From positions 372,001-436,000 of the forward strand of contig NZ_CP095398.1 in assembly GCF_023008545.1 (NCBI RefSeq): a DNA stretch of 64,000 nucleotides. Direction: 5' to 3'. Below the pieces are notes generated by a model. The model was given only the letters and a program-made list of their open reading frames with translations. It made no database searches and was not told where the DNA came from. A program made the translations under genes and the position numbers. Positions 27,902-37,900 of the stretch are shown in pieces. How positions within the stretch are numbered: position 1 is the stretch's first letter; each line of letters begins with the position of its first letter. This DNA is from Natribaculum luteum. GTDB lineage: Archaea > Halobacteriota > Halobacteria > Halobacteriales > Natrialbaceae.

Positions 27902-28117
27902 CTGATGTGATCGACGGCCTGCGGTCGCCGTTCGACCGTCACTCGAGGCCGATAGGCAAGCGGTTTCTCGTCTCGTCGAGACCGTCACGAGTGCTGTGAG
28001 CTGTTCTAGTTCGAGATGGATCCCGCTCGATTCACGGTAGCGTTACGCTGCAGGTGTTCGCGACGCACACAGGAGCCGCGGCAGAGAGAGTGCATCGCGG
28101 AGGGCGACGTCGACTGA
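27902..28117. other. Intergenic stretch before MITE-like element
   Basis: No gene recognised. The region begins immediately after the FAH stop codon. Confidence 0.3.
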
Positions 28118-28225
28118 TACTACTGGACAAAACGATTCACACGTCGATCGCACTCGAACGGCCGTCGCCAGCGGCGACGGGACGTGAGACGCGATCGAGT
28201 ATTCAGTGACTTTTGTCCGGCAGTA
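28118..28225. mobile_element. Palindromic MITE-like element, about 108 bp
   Basis: The left end TACTACTGGACAAAA (28118-28132) matches the reverse of the right end TACTGCCGGACAAAA (28211-28225) at 13 of 15 positions. Both ends are flanked by TGA (28115-28117 and 28226-28228), a TNA target of the kind some IS5-type elements duplicate. Inside, TCGATCGC and GCGATCGA are inverted, and CCGTCGCC-AGC-GGCGACGG forms a central perfect hairpin, so almost the whole element is one large imperfect palindrome. There is no coding capacity. Confidence 0.55.
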
Positions 28226-28376
28226 TGATCACTCCACCTGTGGAACGACGGCCGACGGCACGTTCCCGAAATCGAAAGATGGGGTGTAGGGTTTCCTGAA
28301 TTCCAACATCGAAAAACACGATATCGCTGATTAGAAGTGGTGACTCGCTTTTGGCCTGGACAGGTGATCTACTGCG
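28226..28376. other. Intergenic stretch between MITE-like element and IS630 remnant
   Basis: No gene recognised in these 150 bases; 28228-28376 leads into IS630 debris. Confidence 0.3.
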
Positions 28377-29190
28377 TCACCGATTGCTGGTGGACTCGTC
28401 GAGAGCGTCGACGAATCGATCGCTCAGCGGTGCTCGAAACAGTTTCCAGCACGTTTCGACCAGAGTTTGATCTGGAACGGACGGCGAAAACGCGACGCGC
28501 TCGAGGTCGGTGCGGGTCGCCAGATCCGTGACGGCCGATGCCTCGAAGTGCAGTCTACCATCGAACACGAGGCCAAATTGTGTTTGAATTCATACTATAA
28601 TAGCCAGTTGAGGTGTTCGGCACGCGACTCTCCCTGCACGGAGTTCGTCGGCTGCTCGAGACGCGCTACTCTGGAACCCATCTCCCGTCGCTTCTGTCGC
28701 GGTCGTCACGGGACTCCGCTTGCTCGTCGCTAGCTGCTTCGGTGGCTGTGTGGCGAGGTTTTTGATAGCGCAACCCCGCTTCTTTGAGTAACCGCCGACA
28801 GCTCGGGATCGAATAGTGGACGCCGTACGTGTCCTCGAGATACTGCTGGACGAGCGCTGGCGTCCACGCCGGCGCGTCGATTCCCGCATCTCGCGGTGGT
28901 TCGTGGACAGTTCGCTCGAACTCCTGTTGTTGTTTTTCTGAAAGTTTTCGCTTTCTCCCAGATCGATGAGCATCAGTGACCGCCTGCTCGAGCGGCTCGT
29001 CAGTGTCGAGTCGCTTGAGCCAGCTGTAGATGGTTCGTCGCTGGACGTCGTGCCACTCGGCGAGTTCGGTCTGCGTCACACCGTTTTTGTATGCAATCGC
29101 TGCTAGGAGCCGTTGTGCCGGCTTCTTCCCCTCCACGTTGTCGAGGGCCTCTTGCAGTTCCTCGAGAGAGATCTCGTCGAGATGGTCCAC
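28377..29190 (-). pseudogene. IS630-family transposase, internally deleted
   Basis: The first 150 residues are intact from ATG 29190: HTH (GVTQTELAEWHDVQRRTIYS), then TPALVQQYLEDTYGVHYSIP and SCRRLLKEAGLRYQKPRHTA. The frame then decays, and after a short YEFKHNLA-like piece the C-terminal end of the DDE_3 domain appears in 28377-28568 (VETCWKLFRAPLSDRF, with the catalytic Glu of the family's NxxEexW-type motif). The middle, with two of the three acidic residues, is lost. It is homologous to the remnant at 13131-13735. Confidence 0.75.
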
Positions 29191-29422
29191 TAACCACGGC
29201 TACAGACTACGAGCAGATAATTCTAACGGCTACTATCGACAATGGCTCTATCTTTCTTCAAGGGGAGAATCTCATCGATCACGGAGGGCGTGAATCCGAC
29301 ACTGCCGTTCCGATCCACGTTCGGCAGCAAGTCCGGATATTCATATAGAAAACGGTCGTTATTCACGGAAGCGCTTCACGCTCCGACAGCACGTCGTCTT
29401 GCTCTGTCTGAAAATCGCCCCG

Positions 29423-31000
29423 TCAGCCGTCGCCGCGCGCGGCCTCGAACGCCGCGATTGCGCGCTCGCGGTGCTCGCCGAGGTCGACGATGGGATCGGG
29501 GTAGTCGGGCGCAATGGCAGCGCGTGTCTCGTCATCCAGCGTGGGCCACTCGTGGATGGCGTCGGTCGGCGCATCCCGGAGTTCGGGGACGTATTCTCTG
29601 ACGTACTCTCCGTCCGGGTCGTACTCTTCGGACTGGCTCGTGGGGTCGAGGACCCGGAAATACGGCTGAGCGTTCGTTCCCGTCGAGGCAGCCCACTGCC
29701 AGCCGCCGGCGGCGTGGGCAGTGTCGTGGTCCGCAAGCTTTTGACGGTACCAGTCGTACCCCTCGCGCCAGTCTATCAGCAGGTCCTTCGTGAGGAACGA
29801 GGCGGCCACCATCCGGACGCGATTGTGAACCCACGCCTCGGCGCACAACTGCCGCATCCCGGCGTCGACGATCGGATATCCCGTCTCGCCGTCCTTCCAC
29901 GCCTGGAGCCCCTCAGGGTCGTCGCGCCACTGGATTTCGTTCGGGTACTCACGGTAGTTCTCGGTAACTACGTCGGGACGCGCGTCAAGCACGTGCGCGT
30001 AGAACTCCCGCCAGGCAAGGCGTCGCCGGAACGCCTCGACCGACTCCCGGGCGTCCTCGTCGCTAGCGGCGGCCGCCGCGTCTTCAGTGGCGTTCCAGAC
30101 CGTCCGGACGCCGACTGTCCCGAACTTCAGGTGCGGCGAGAGGCGCGAGGTCGACTCCCGGGAAGGGTACTCTCGGTCGTCCCCGTAGCGGTAGATAGTG
30201 TCCTCGCGGAAGTCGGCGAGTAGGTCGTGGGCGGCGTCGGTGCCCGCTGGCTGCACGTCGGCTTCGGGATCGTCGAAGCCCAGGTCGGCGAGTGACGGTA
30301 GCGAGCCGGCGGCACTGGAATCCTCGGCGAGCCACTCCTCGTCGAGGCTGTCGCGGGGGTCGACAACGTCACCGCGACCCGGCGCGGCGACGGGGGTGGC
30401 CTTCTCCCGGTTGCGCCACTCCTGCCAGAAGTCCGAGAAGACAGAGTAGTGACTCCCGTCGTCCGTCGTGATGTGCTCTGGTTCGTGGAGAAGAGTGCCG
30501 CCGAACTGCTCGACGTCGACGCTGACGCCGGCGTCGGCGAGTGCCGCCGCGACCGCACGGTCGCGTTCGCTCGCCAGTCCGGAGTAGTCGCGGTTCCAGG
30601 AGACCGCATCGGCGTCGCAGGCCGCGGCGAGTGCGGGAAGCACCGCGCTTGGGTCACCACGGACGAGGAGCAGTTCGCCGCCGCGCTCGCGATACTGCTC
30701 GCGCAATGAGTCGAGCGCATCGAGCAAGAACGACACCACGGGCGGCGCGCCGTAGGCGAGTATCGCGGGATCGTGGACGAACACCGGGAGAAGGCGGTCG
30801 TCGCCCGCCAGTGCCGGGTTGTCGGTCACACGAAGGTCACGGCGGTGCCAGTGGAGTCGCAGACCGGAGTCTTGGCGGGCGCTGGCGCCGCCCATCGCGA
30901 GCATTCCGGCGAGGCCCGCCCCGCGAAGTGCGGTTCGACGTGTTGCTCGCATCGGTTCAGATTCTGGTTCCGCTGTCGTGTGGTGTGTCTCGTTACTCAT
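29423..31000 (-). CDS. Cryptochrome/photolyase family protein with Tat-like N-terminus
   Basis: 525 residues. After a 42-residue leader, the photolyase part begins LRLHWHRRDLRVTDNPALA (antenna domain). The FAD domain follows: SRLSPHLKFGTVGVR, AWREFYAHVL, GYPIVDAGMRQL, WVHNRVRMVAASFLTKDLL, and AGGWQWAASTGTNAQPYFR. This pattern fits a class I CPD photolyase, which repairs UV dimers with FADH- and light. Odd: the leader contains TRRTALRGAGLAGMLAMGGASA, a twin-arginine-like signal. ATG at residue 36 (MGGASARQDSGL) would give an ordinary cytosolic enzyme. A TATA-like box lies at about 31070-31078. Confidence 0.88.
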   Translation of the reverse strand: MSNETHHTTAEPESEPMRATRRTALRGAGLAGMLAMGGASARQDSGLRLHWHRRDLRVTDNPALAGDDRLLPVFVHDPAILAYGAPPVVSFLLDALDSLREQYRERGGELLLVRGDPSAVLPALAAACDADAVSWNRDYSGLASERDRAVAAALADAGVSVDVEQFGGTLLHEPEHITTDDGSHYSVFSDFWQEWRNREKATPVAAPGRGDVVDPRDSLDEEWLAEDSSAAGSLPSLADLGFDDPEADVQPAGTDAAHDLLADFREDTIYRYGDDREYPSRESTSRLSPHLKFGTVGVRTVWNATEDAAAAASDEDARESVEAFRRRLAWREFYAHVLDARPDVVTENYREYPNEIQWRDDPEGLQAWKDGETGYPIVDAGMRQLCAEAWVHNRVRMVAASFLTKDLLIDWREGYDWYRQKLADHDTAHAAGGWQWAASTGTNAQPYFRVLDPTSQSEEYDPDGEYVREYVPELRDAPTDAIHEWPTLDDETRAAIAPDYPDPIVDLGEHRERAIAAFEAARGDG

Positions 31001-31380
31001 GGTTCATGCCACTCTGAGTGGCCCACAGCAGCGGTTGGGACCGACTCGGACAATCGCACACCAGCATCTCATATAAAACAGCGACGGTACTTGAGAAGGA
31101 TTTCATGACAGGATGATAGTGTTAGATGATTAATGCCGTAGAGGAGGTCACAAGTCAGTCAACGTGTGTTTTGTGGCGCGAGAGGCAACACCACGGCTGT
31201 TGCTAAAGCTCGGCCTTCAGTTTCCTTCCTGCCACCGGCGGTGTCCGGAACGGAAGTCCACGCTGAATCACAGGTTTCGGCTGTGCAACTCAAAGAGCGG
31301 ATCAATTCACTCAAAGATATAAGTAGAAGGGAGATAATGCGCGTATCGATGTTGCCCTCTCAGATGGATCGTGATGAGCC
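31001..31380. other. Divergent promoter region, photolyase / secreted lipoprotein
   Basis: It holds two TATA-like boxes: TTTTATATG (minus strand, about 31070-31078) for the photolyase and GATATAAG (31315-31322, + strand) for the lipoprotein. Between them is no recognisable gene. Confidence 0.45.
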
Positions 31381-33453
31381 GTGACCGGCGACACGGTCGA
31401 CGTGGATCGACGAACCGTTCTCGGCACGCTCGCCAGTATCGGTGGAGCCGCTGTAGCTGGCTGTTCGGCTGTCAAACGGGGGAACGACGGCCAGACGAGC
31501 CGGATGGACGACGAACGAGCTCGAGAGTTGGCGATGCGATTCGCTCCGACGCTGTACTTCGACGTTCGCGAACCGTGGTTTCCGACTGATCCACGGCCCT
31601 ACACCAGTGAACGCGACGGCGAGACCGTCGTCAGCGGATTCGACGCCTTCGACGGGTATCACGAGCGGGACAGCGAGGGGAGCCCACCGAACCCGACGGT
31701 GTTCTACCACGCCGTCGAGTACGAGAAATCGCCACTCGCCGTGGTCCAGTTCTGGTTCTACTCGGTCTTCGACCAGTTCACGACGAACTTCCACTGGCAC
31801 GACTGGGAGGTGTTACACGTCTTCGTCGATACGGAGACCGGTGATCCGCAACTGTACGTCGCCAGCTCCCACTCCCGGAAGGTACCCAACAACGAGTTTC
31901 TCGAGCCGGACCCGGAGATGGTTCCACGGATCCTCTCGGAACTCGGCTCCCACTCGAGTGCGCTCTCGGTCAACGACGTTCCCGATCGCTTCCAGCGGAT
32001 CGCCATCGAGGAGTTGCTGGCGGACATCACGAACACGGCCATCGAGGGCATCGCGGACTTCGCCGACGCTGAGCTACCACTCGCGTACGGACTACCGCGA
32101 GACGAGGGATCGCGGCTGCCCTACCTCGTCCCGGAATACGAGGGCGTCCCGATATACGACCACGAGCGCCTGCCGTCGGTCACCCGCGAGTCGCTGATCG
32201 ACGCCGAGTTGACCGTCCGATCGTACGACGCGTTGGCGTCGCCGCCGACGGACCTGCCGACCCGAGAGACGGGACTCGTGTTCCGACACCGCGAGCGGGA
32301 TGGCGACGCCGACCTCGAGTACGACCTCGTCTCGACCGACGAGATCGAGCACATCGCGGCGTTTACTGGGCCACAGTTGAGCTTCGAGTTCGCCGTCCCG
32401 GACGTGGTCGAGGACACCATCGCCGGCCACATCACGACGACGGGAACGCCGTGGGACCAGCCTCGCTACGAAAACCCGGCGGCGGACATCTCCGTGTCTA
32501 ACCACCGGGCTGCGCTGGCCGATCGCTACGACGCCATCGGCGAGGCAGCACCGGTAACGACCGTGGTCGCCCGCGTTACAGAGGCCATCACAGCCGACGA
32601 CGCACCGGAGAACGAAGGGCTGACCACGACGGCGACGGCTGTCGAGCCGGTCGTCCTGCTAGAGAGCGACCCCGAGGCGGTCCCGACGTTCAGTGGCATC
32701 GCGGTCGTACAGGACGTTCCGGCCGGCGACCACCGACTGACGGTCAACGGCGCTGGACGCACACCACACAGCGAACGCGTCACCGTCTCGGACGAGGGGA
32801 CGCCGACGGCAGCCGGCGTCGACGGCGAAATTCCGCTGGTCGCCCGCGACCGTGCGACGAAACTGGAGGTCCTCGGCGAGAACGCGTCGACCGATCTCTC
32901 GGCGGTAGCCGTCGAAGACGACTTCGCCGGACGGCTGTACGAATCGGCGGTCGACGGGAGCGACGCCGTCTACGTCCACGTCGGCGGAGCCTACACGACC
33001 GAGGTTCGGGACGTCGACGACGGTGTCGGCGCCTACCGGGTCAATCCCTCGCCCGAGGCCGAGTCGCCGGTCCGTATCGAGCGCCCCGAGACTGGGAAGG
33101 CGTCCCTCTCGGAGTTCGTGGCGGACATCGCCGAAGAGACGCGGGTAGAAATCGCTGCGATTAGCGACGATGACGACAGAGACGGCGGTTCGTCGAACGC
33201 CGTCGAGGGCCTCGAGCGTGCCCTCGCCGCCGTCGTCGAGGCCGCACGGAAGGCCGCCGAGCGAGCACGCGCCAGCGAGCGAGACAATGCCGACCGGCAG
33301 CTAGAGACCGTCGTCGATCGCCTCGAGCGAGTCGAGGAGCGGCTCGCAGAGGCGCGCGGCGACGTGCCGAAACCGCTCTCGAACGCGGCGCAAAACAGAC
33401 TGGAGCAGGCCGATCGGCGTGCAGTGCAAGCTCGAAACGCCGAGAAACTCTGA
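31381..33453 (+). CDS. Secreted Tat lipoprotein of unknown function (Vps62-like segment, coiled coil)
   Basis: 690 residues from GTG 31381. The N-terminus VDRRTVLGTLASIGGAAVAGCSA is a Tat signal with lipobox AVAGC. Residues about 40-330 carry aromatic- and His-rich motifs (YFDVREPWFPTDPRPYTSE, WFYSVFDQFTTNFHWHDWE, SSHSRKVPN) reminiscent of Vps62/DUF946-type domains, but this match is by eye. A carboxypeptidase-regulatory-like beta region follows. The last ~90 residues are a charged alpha-helical coiled coil (ERALAAVVEAARKAAERARA and onwards). It would be anchored outside the cell. The function is not recognised. Confidence 0.7.
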   Translation: MTGDTVDVDRRTVLGTLASIGGAAVAGCSAVKRGNDGQTSRMDDERARELAMRFAPTLYFDVREPWFPTDPRPYTSERDGETVVSGFDAFDGYHERDSEGSPPNPTVFYHAVEYEKSPLAVVQFWFYSVFDQFTTNFHWHDWEVLHVFVDTETGDPQLYVASSHSRKVPNNEFLEPDPEMVPRILSELGSHSSALSVNDVPDRFQRIAIEELLADITNTAIEGIADFADAELPLAYGLPRDEGSRLPYLVPEYEGVPIYDHERLPSVTRESLIDAELTVRSYDALASPPTDLPTRETGLVFRHRERDGDADLEYDLVSTDEIEHIAAFTGPQLSFEFAVPDVVEDTIAGHITTTGTPWDQPRYENPAADISVSNHRAALADRYDAIGEAAPVTTVVARVTEAITADDAPENEGLTTTATAVEPVVLLESDPEAVPTFSGIAVVQDVPAGDHRLTVNGAGRTPHSERVTVSDEGTPTAAGVDGEIPLVARDRATKLEVLGENASTDLSAVAVEDDFAGRLYESAVDGSDAVYVHVGGAYTTEVRDVDDGVGAYRVNPSPEAESPVRIERPETGKASLSEFVADIAEETRVEIAAISDDDDRDGGSSNAVEGLERALAAVVEAARKAAERARASERDNADRQLETVVDRLERVEERLAEARGDVPKPLSNAAQNRLEQADRRAVQARNAEKL

Positions 33454-33458
33454 ACGGC

Positions 33459-34814
33459 TCACTCGAGGCCGTCGAACTGCTCGTCGAGGTACTTCGTCGT
33501 GTGTTCGTTCTCCCGGAACTGTTCGTCCGCGAGCACCGCGAGGTGGAACGGAATCGTCGTCGAGACGCCGTCGATCTCCGCCTCCTCGAGGACGCGACGG
33601 CTCCGTGCGAGCACTTCCTCGCGGTCCTGGCCGGAGACGACGTATTTGCCGATCAGCGAGTCGTAGTACGGGCTGATCCGGTCGCCCTGGTCGACGCCGT
33701 CGTCGACGCGGACGCCCATCCCGGTCGGCGGCCGGTACGTCTCGAGCGTCCCCGGCGTCGGCGCAAAGTCATTTCGCGGATCCTCGGCGTTGATCCGAAA
33801 CTCCATCGCCGCACCGCGCGGTTCGACGTCCGCCTGGGTAAATGTGAGTTCCTCGCCCGCCGCAATGTGGAGCTGTTGCTTGACGACGTCGATGCCCGTC
33901 ACGGCCTCCGTGATGGTGTGTTCGACCTGGATTCGGGCGTTGACCTCGAGGAAGTAGAAGTCGTTGTCGGCCGCCTCGTAGAGGAACTCGACGGTTCCCG
34001 CATTGACGTAGCCAGCCTCGGAGACGCCCTGCCGGGCGGCCGCACAGAGCTCCTCGCGCGTCTGTTCGTCCAGCGACGGCGACGGCGTCTCCTCGATGAG
34101 TTTCTGCTGGCGACGCTGGACCGAGCAGTCCCGCTCGTAGAGGTGTCTGGCGTTCCCGTGAGCGTCGACGAGGACCTGCACCTCGACGTGGCGCGGGTTC
34201 TCGAGGAACTTCTCCACGTAGACTGCCGGGTTGCCGAAGTAGGCCTCACCTTCCCGGCGTGCCTCCTCGAGTGCCGCCTCGATCTCGCTCTCGTCTTCGA
34301 CGACCTTCAGCCCGCGTCCGCCGCCGCCGCCGTCGGCTTTGATCGCGACGGGATAGCCGTGTTCGTCGGCGAACGCCCGAACCTCCGCGGGCGAGTCGAC
34401 GGTGCCAGACGTCCCGGGGACGACCGGGACGCCCGCGTCCTGCATGATGGCTCGAGACTCCGTCTTCTCGCCGAATTCGGCCATCACGTCCGCCGGCGGG
34501 CCGATCCAGGTAATTCCTTCTGCCTCCTCGACGCAGCGGGCGAACGACTCGCTCTCGGCGAGAAAGCCGTATCCGGGGTGGATCGCGTCCGCACCCGTCT
34601 CGCGGGCTGCCTCGAGGATGGCCTCCTGCTCGAGGTAACTCTTTCTGGCGACCGACGGGCCGACGTGGGCGGCGACGTCGGCGTGGCGGACGTGTTTCGC
34701 CGTCTCGTCGGCGTCGCTGTAGATCGCGACCGTCTCGATACCCAGCTCCTGGGCAGCCTGTATCACCCGAACCGCAATCTCCCCGCGGTTGGCGACGAGG
34801 ACCGTATCGAACAT
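33459..34814 (-). CDS. Biotin carboxylase (acetyl-/propionyl-CoA carboxylase subunit)
   Basis: 451 residues: N-terminal biotin carboxylase domain ([20 protein letters not shown]), ATP-grasp with the glycine-rich loop [14 protein letters not shown], and the active-site strand [20 protein letters not shown] with catalytic Arg. The C-terminal BC domain ends at LDEQFDGLE. It carboxylates biotin carried on another protein. Haloarchaeal relatives often continue into a biotinyl (BCCP) domain; here there is none, and no BCCP or carboxyltransferase gene is within the window, so partners must be encoded elsewhere. It is divergent from the giant toxin-like gene. Confidence 0.88.
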   Translation of the reverse strand: MFDTVLVANRGEIAVRVIQAAQELGIETVAIYSDADETAKHVRHADVAAHVGPSVARKSYLEQEAILEAARETGADAIHPGYGFLAESESFARCVEEAEGITWIGPPADVMAEFGEKTESRAIMQDAGVPVVPGTSGTVDSPAEVRAFADEHGYPVAIKADGGGGGRGLKVVEDESEIEAALEEARREGEAYFGNPAVYVEKFLENPRHVEVQVLVDAHGNARHLYERDCSVQRRQQKLIEETPSPSLDEQTREELCAAARQGVSEAGYVNAGTVEFLYEAADNDFYFLEVNARIQVEHTITEAVTGIDVVKQQLHIAAGEELTFTQADVEPRGAAMEFRINAEDPRNDFAPTPGTLETYRPPTGMGVRVDDGVDQGDRISPYYDSLIGKYVVSGQDREEVLARSRRVLEEAEIDGVSTTIPFHLAVLADEQFRENEHTTKYLDEQFDGLE

Positions 34815-34913
34815 CGTACAGACAATGGGCGTGCAGGACTTATATGGATTAGCTCAGGAATGGGATTGTTTGGTAGAAAGTATTATTATCTATCCATTAT
34901 ATTATCTATACTA

Positions 34914-37900
34914 ATGCAATATCTGTCAAAAAGTGATTCAATACGTCGTACTGGGTTGATAGCAATTGTTCTCTCTATTTTAATGGTAACAGGGACTATC
35001 GCGCCCGTCCTCGCGATGGACGCTGCCCCGGAGAGGGTAGAGTCGGACGTGAATGCTGATCGGCCACCGGAAGCTATTCTCGAGCGTGACGAGGTCGACA
35101 ACCTGACCGAGGGGGGGCCGACGCTCCAGAAGACGTGGGCACGATTCCTGCTCACGCACGGCTCGCAGTCGAATACTGATGCGGACGCAGACGCACTCGC
35201 CCACCTCAACGAGTCGATCGAATACGCGACTGGGCCGAGTCGGGTATCGGGCGCGGCGGCGTTCGACCACTCTGCGAGCGCCGTCGAATCGCTGTCGCTG
35301 ACCGGTGAGCAGGAGACCGACGAACTGCGGATTCTGGCCGGTCACCTCGTCGTCTCTGCAGACAACGAGACTGCAGCAAAACGGATTGCAGACGCCCGGT
35401 GGGCACTCGAGCACACCCGCGGAGACCTTCACACGGGCGTCGAACGGAGTGCGACGGCACACATCCGGAACGCCGAACGCGCGTACGATCGCGCCCAGAC
35501 GCGGATCGAAGACGCCGACGCGGACGATTTCGAGACGCAGGCGAGCGCGATCAACCAGTATCGGATCGCCTGGCTGCAGGCGACGAAGGCGCTCGACGCG
35601 ATCGACGCCGCGACGCCCCCCGAAGTGACGATCACGACCCGTGGGGACCCACCGCGTAACGGCAGTGAGTCGATCACGGGCGAGATTCGAGGGACCGTCT
35701 TCGACGTTCGTCCCGAGACGTTGACCAACGCGACGGTAACGGTCGGCGGAAACGAGACGAAGACCGTTCCGCTCGAGACCAGTGGTAGCCGCGCCAACGC
35801 CACGTTCGCGACGAACGTGACGCTCCACGAGCGGATCACGTCGGTCGAAGTCGAAGTCGTCGACCGCGTCTCGGAGAGCAGCGGGGACGACGAGCAATCC
35901 AAGCGCGGTGGAAACGCCGGGAACGGGAACGGGAACGGGAACGGGAACGGGAACGGGAAATCCAGTACAAACGACCGTGGTGCCGGCGGAGCACCGGCCG
36001 GCAAATCCGACGGTCCCCAGGTCGACACCGACGTCGTTCTCTTCGACGGCGACGGACTGCCAGATACGTACGAAACCGAGGTCGTCGGGACCGATCCGCA
36101 CGATCCAGACAGCGACTCGCCGAACGTCGACGAGGACGTCGGCGACAACGGGGTCATCGACGGCCTCGAGGACTTCGACGACGACAACGTCACCAACTAT
36201 CACGAGGGCCGGTTCGACACCGACCCGTTCGCGGCCGACACCGACGGTGACGGGCTTCCCGACCGTTTCGAAGTCCAGTACCCGACGCTCGACCAGACGA
36301 GTGCAGACACCGACGACGACGGGGTCACCGATGCCGAGTGGGACGTCGACGACGACGGGGTCACCGATGCCGAGTGGGACGTCGACGACGACGGGTTGAC
36401 GAACTACGAGGAGTACGAAGCCGGGACCAATCCACTTCTGGCCGACGAGGACGGAGACGGATTGAACGATAGTCGTGAACTCGAGGTCGGAACCGATCCA
36501 CGAGATCCCGACACCGACGGTGACGGCCTGCTCGACGGCGAGGAGATCGAACTCGGGACCGATCCGCTGGTCGCCGACACCGACGGCGACGGCGTCGACG
36601 ACGGCAACGCCACCCACACGACGAGCGCGAGCAACGACTCGCTCGGCGTCGACGTCGCCGTAACCGGCCCGGGGAACCTCGCGGAGGGCGTGACGATCGA
36701 CCCGAACGACGACCAGCGGTTCGAGACCCACGGCGTCGAGAACGCCAGCGTCTCGCCGGTGATCGAACTCGAGTCCGAGCGGGAGTTCGACCGCGCGAAC
36801 GTCACCGTCGCGTACGACGAGACGGCCGTCGACGACGGCGAGGCGGACGAACTGGCGGTGTTCCGATTCAACGAGACCACACAGACGTTCGAACCGCTTC
36901 CCTCGACGGTCGATCCCGAGAACGGAACGATCACGGGAGAGACCACACAGTTCTCGACGTTCGTCGTCTTCCACGTGCCGAACTGGGTCGCCCAGTTCGA
37001 GGCGACAGAGCCGGTCGACGGGGGTACTGGTGGGAACGTCTCCGAGACCCAGCCCGTCGACACGATGTTCGTCGTCGACACCTCGGGTTCGATGGGCTGG
37101 AACGATCCGAACGGGTACCGGAAGACCGCAGCGAAGCGGTTCGTCGGCGCGCTGATCGACGGCGATCGGGCCGGGGTCGTCGACTTCGACAGTTACGCGA
37201 CGGTCACGCAGGATCTTTCGGGCGATTTCGACGCCGTCAACGACAGTATCGACCGACTCGGTGCCTCCGGTGGGACGAACATCGGTGCTGGACTCCGCGA
37301 AGCGAACCGCCACTTCGACGCCAAGAGCAACGATTCACGCTCGAAAGTGACGATTTTGCTCACCGATGGTGACGGAAGCGGCGGCAGAGCCGAGGCGGAA
37401 GCCGCCGCCGAGCGGAATATCACGATCTACACGATCGGGTTTGGATCGCCCAACGAAGCGAAACTGAAGGCGATCGCGAGCGAGACCAACGGGACGTACT
37501 ACGAAGTCGATAGTGCCGAAGACCTCCCCGACGTGTTCTCGCGAGTTGCCGAGAACACGACTGGCGGGACCGATACCGACGGCGATGGACTGCCGGACGA
37601 GGTCGAGGCGACGGGTCTTCGAACCGGCTGGGCGGAGTACGTCTACACCGACCCGTACGACGCCGACACCGACGGCGACGGCCTCGACGACGGAGAAGAG
37701 ATCGAACGCAGGGTCACTGTCGACGTCAACCGGTCCGGGTACCAGTACAACTACACCTACTACGAACTCCGGAGCGATCCGTCGAAGCTCGACTCTGACG
37801 GAGACGGTCTCGACGACTACACGGAGACGCGTGAGCCGACGACCGTCGTCCACACGACCGATCCCGACGCGACGAGGGCGGTCACCGAAGCCGGCGGCGA

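Noticed and set aside
28118-28225. The palindrome as a simple rho-independent-like terminator only
   Set aside because: Its ends carry conserved 15-bp repeats and TGA flanks, and the element is 108 bp long, which fits a MITE better. A terminator function in addition is not excluded.
33501-34913. Continuous frame adding 471 residues before the giant protein
   Set aside because: It is antisense to the biotin carboxylase gene and highly charged without motifs. A signal peptide starts at 34914.
34980-37313. Long minus-strand frame opposite the TSP3/VWA region
   Set aside because: Shadow of a GC-rich, repeat-coding strand. Composition is that of reverse-read Asp/Gly codons, with no motif.
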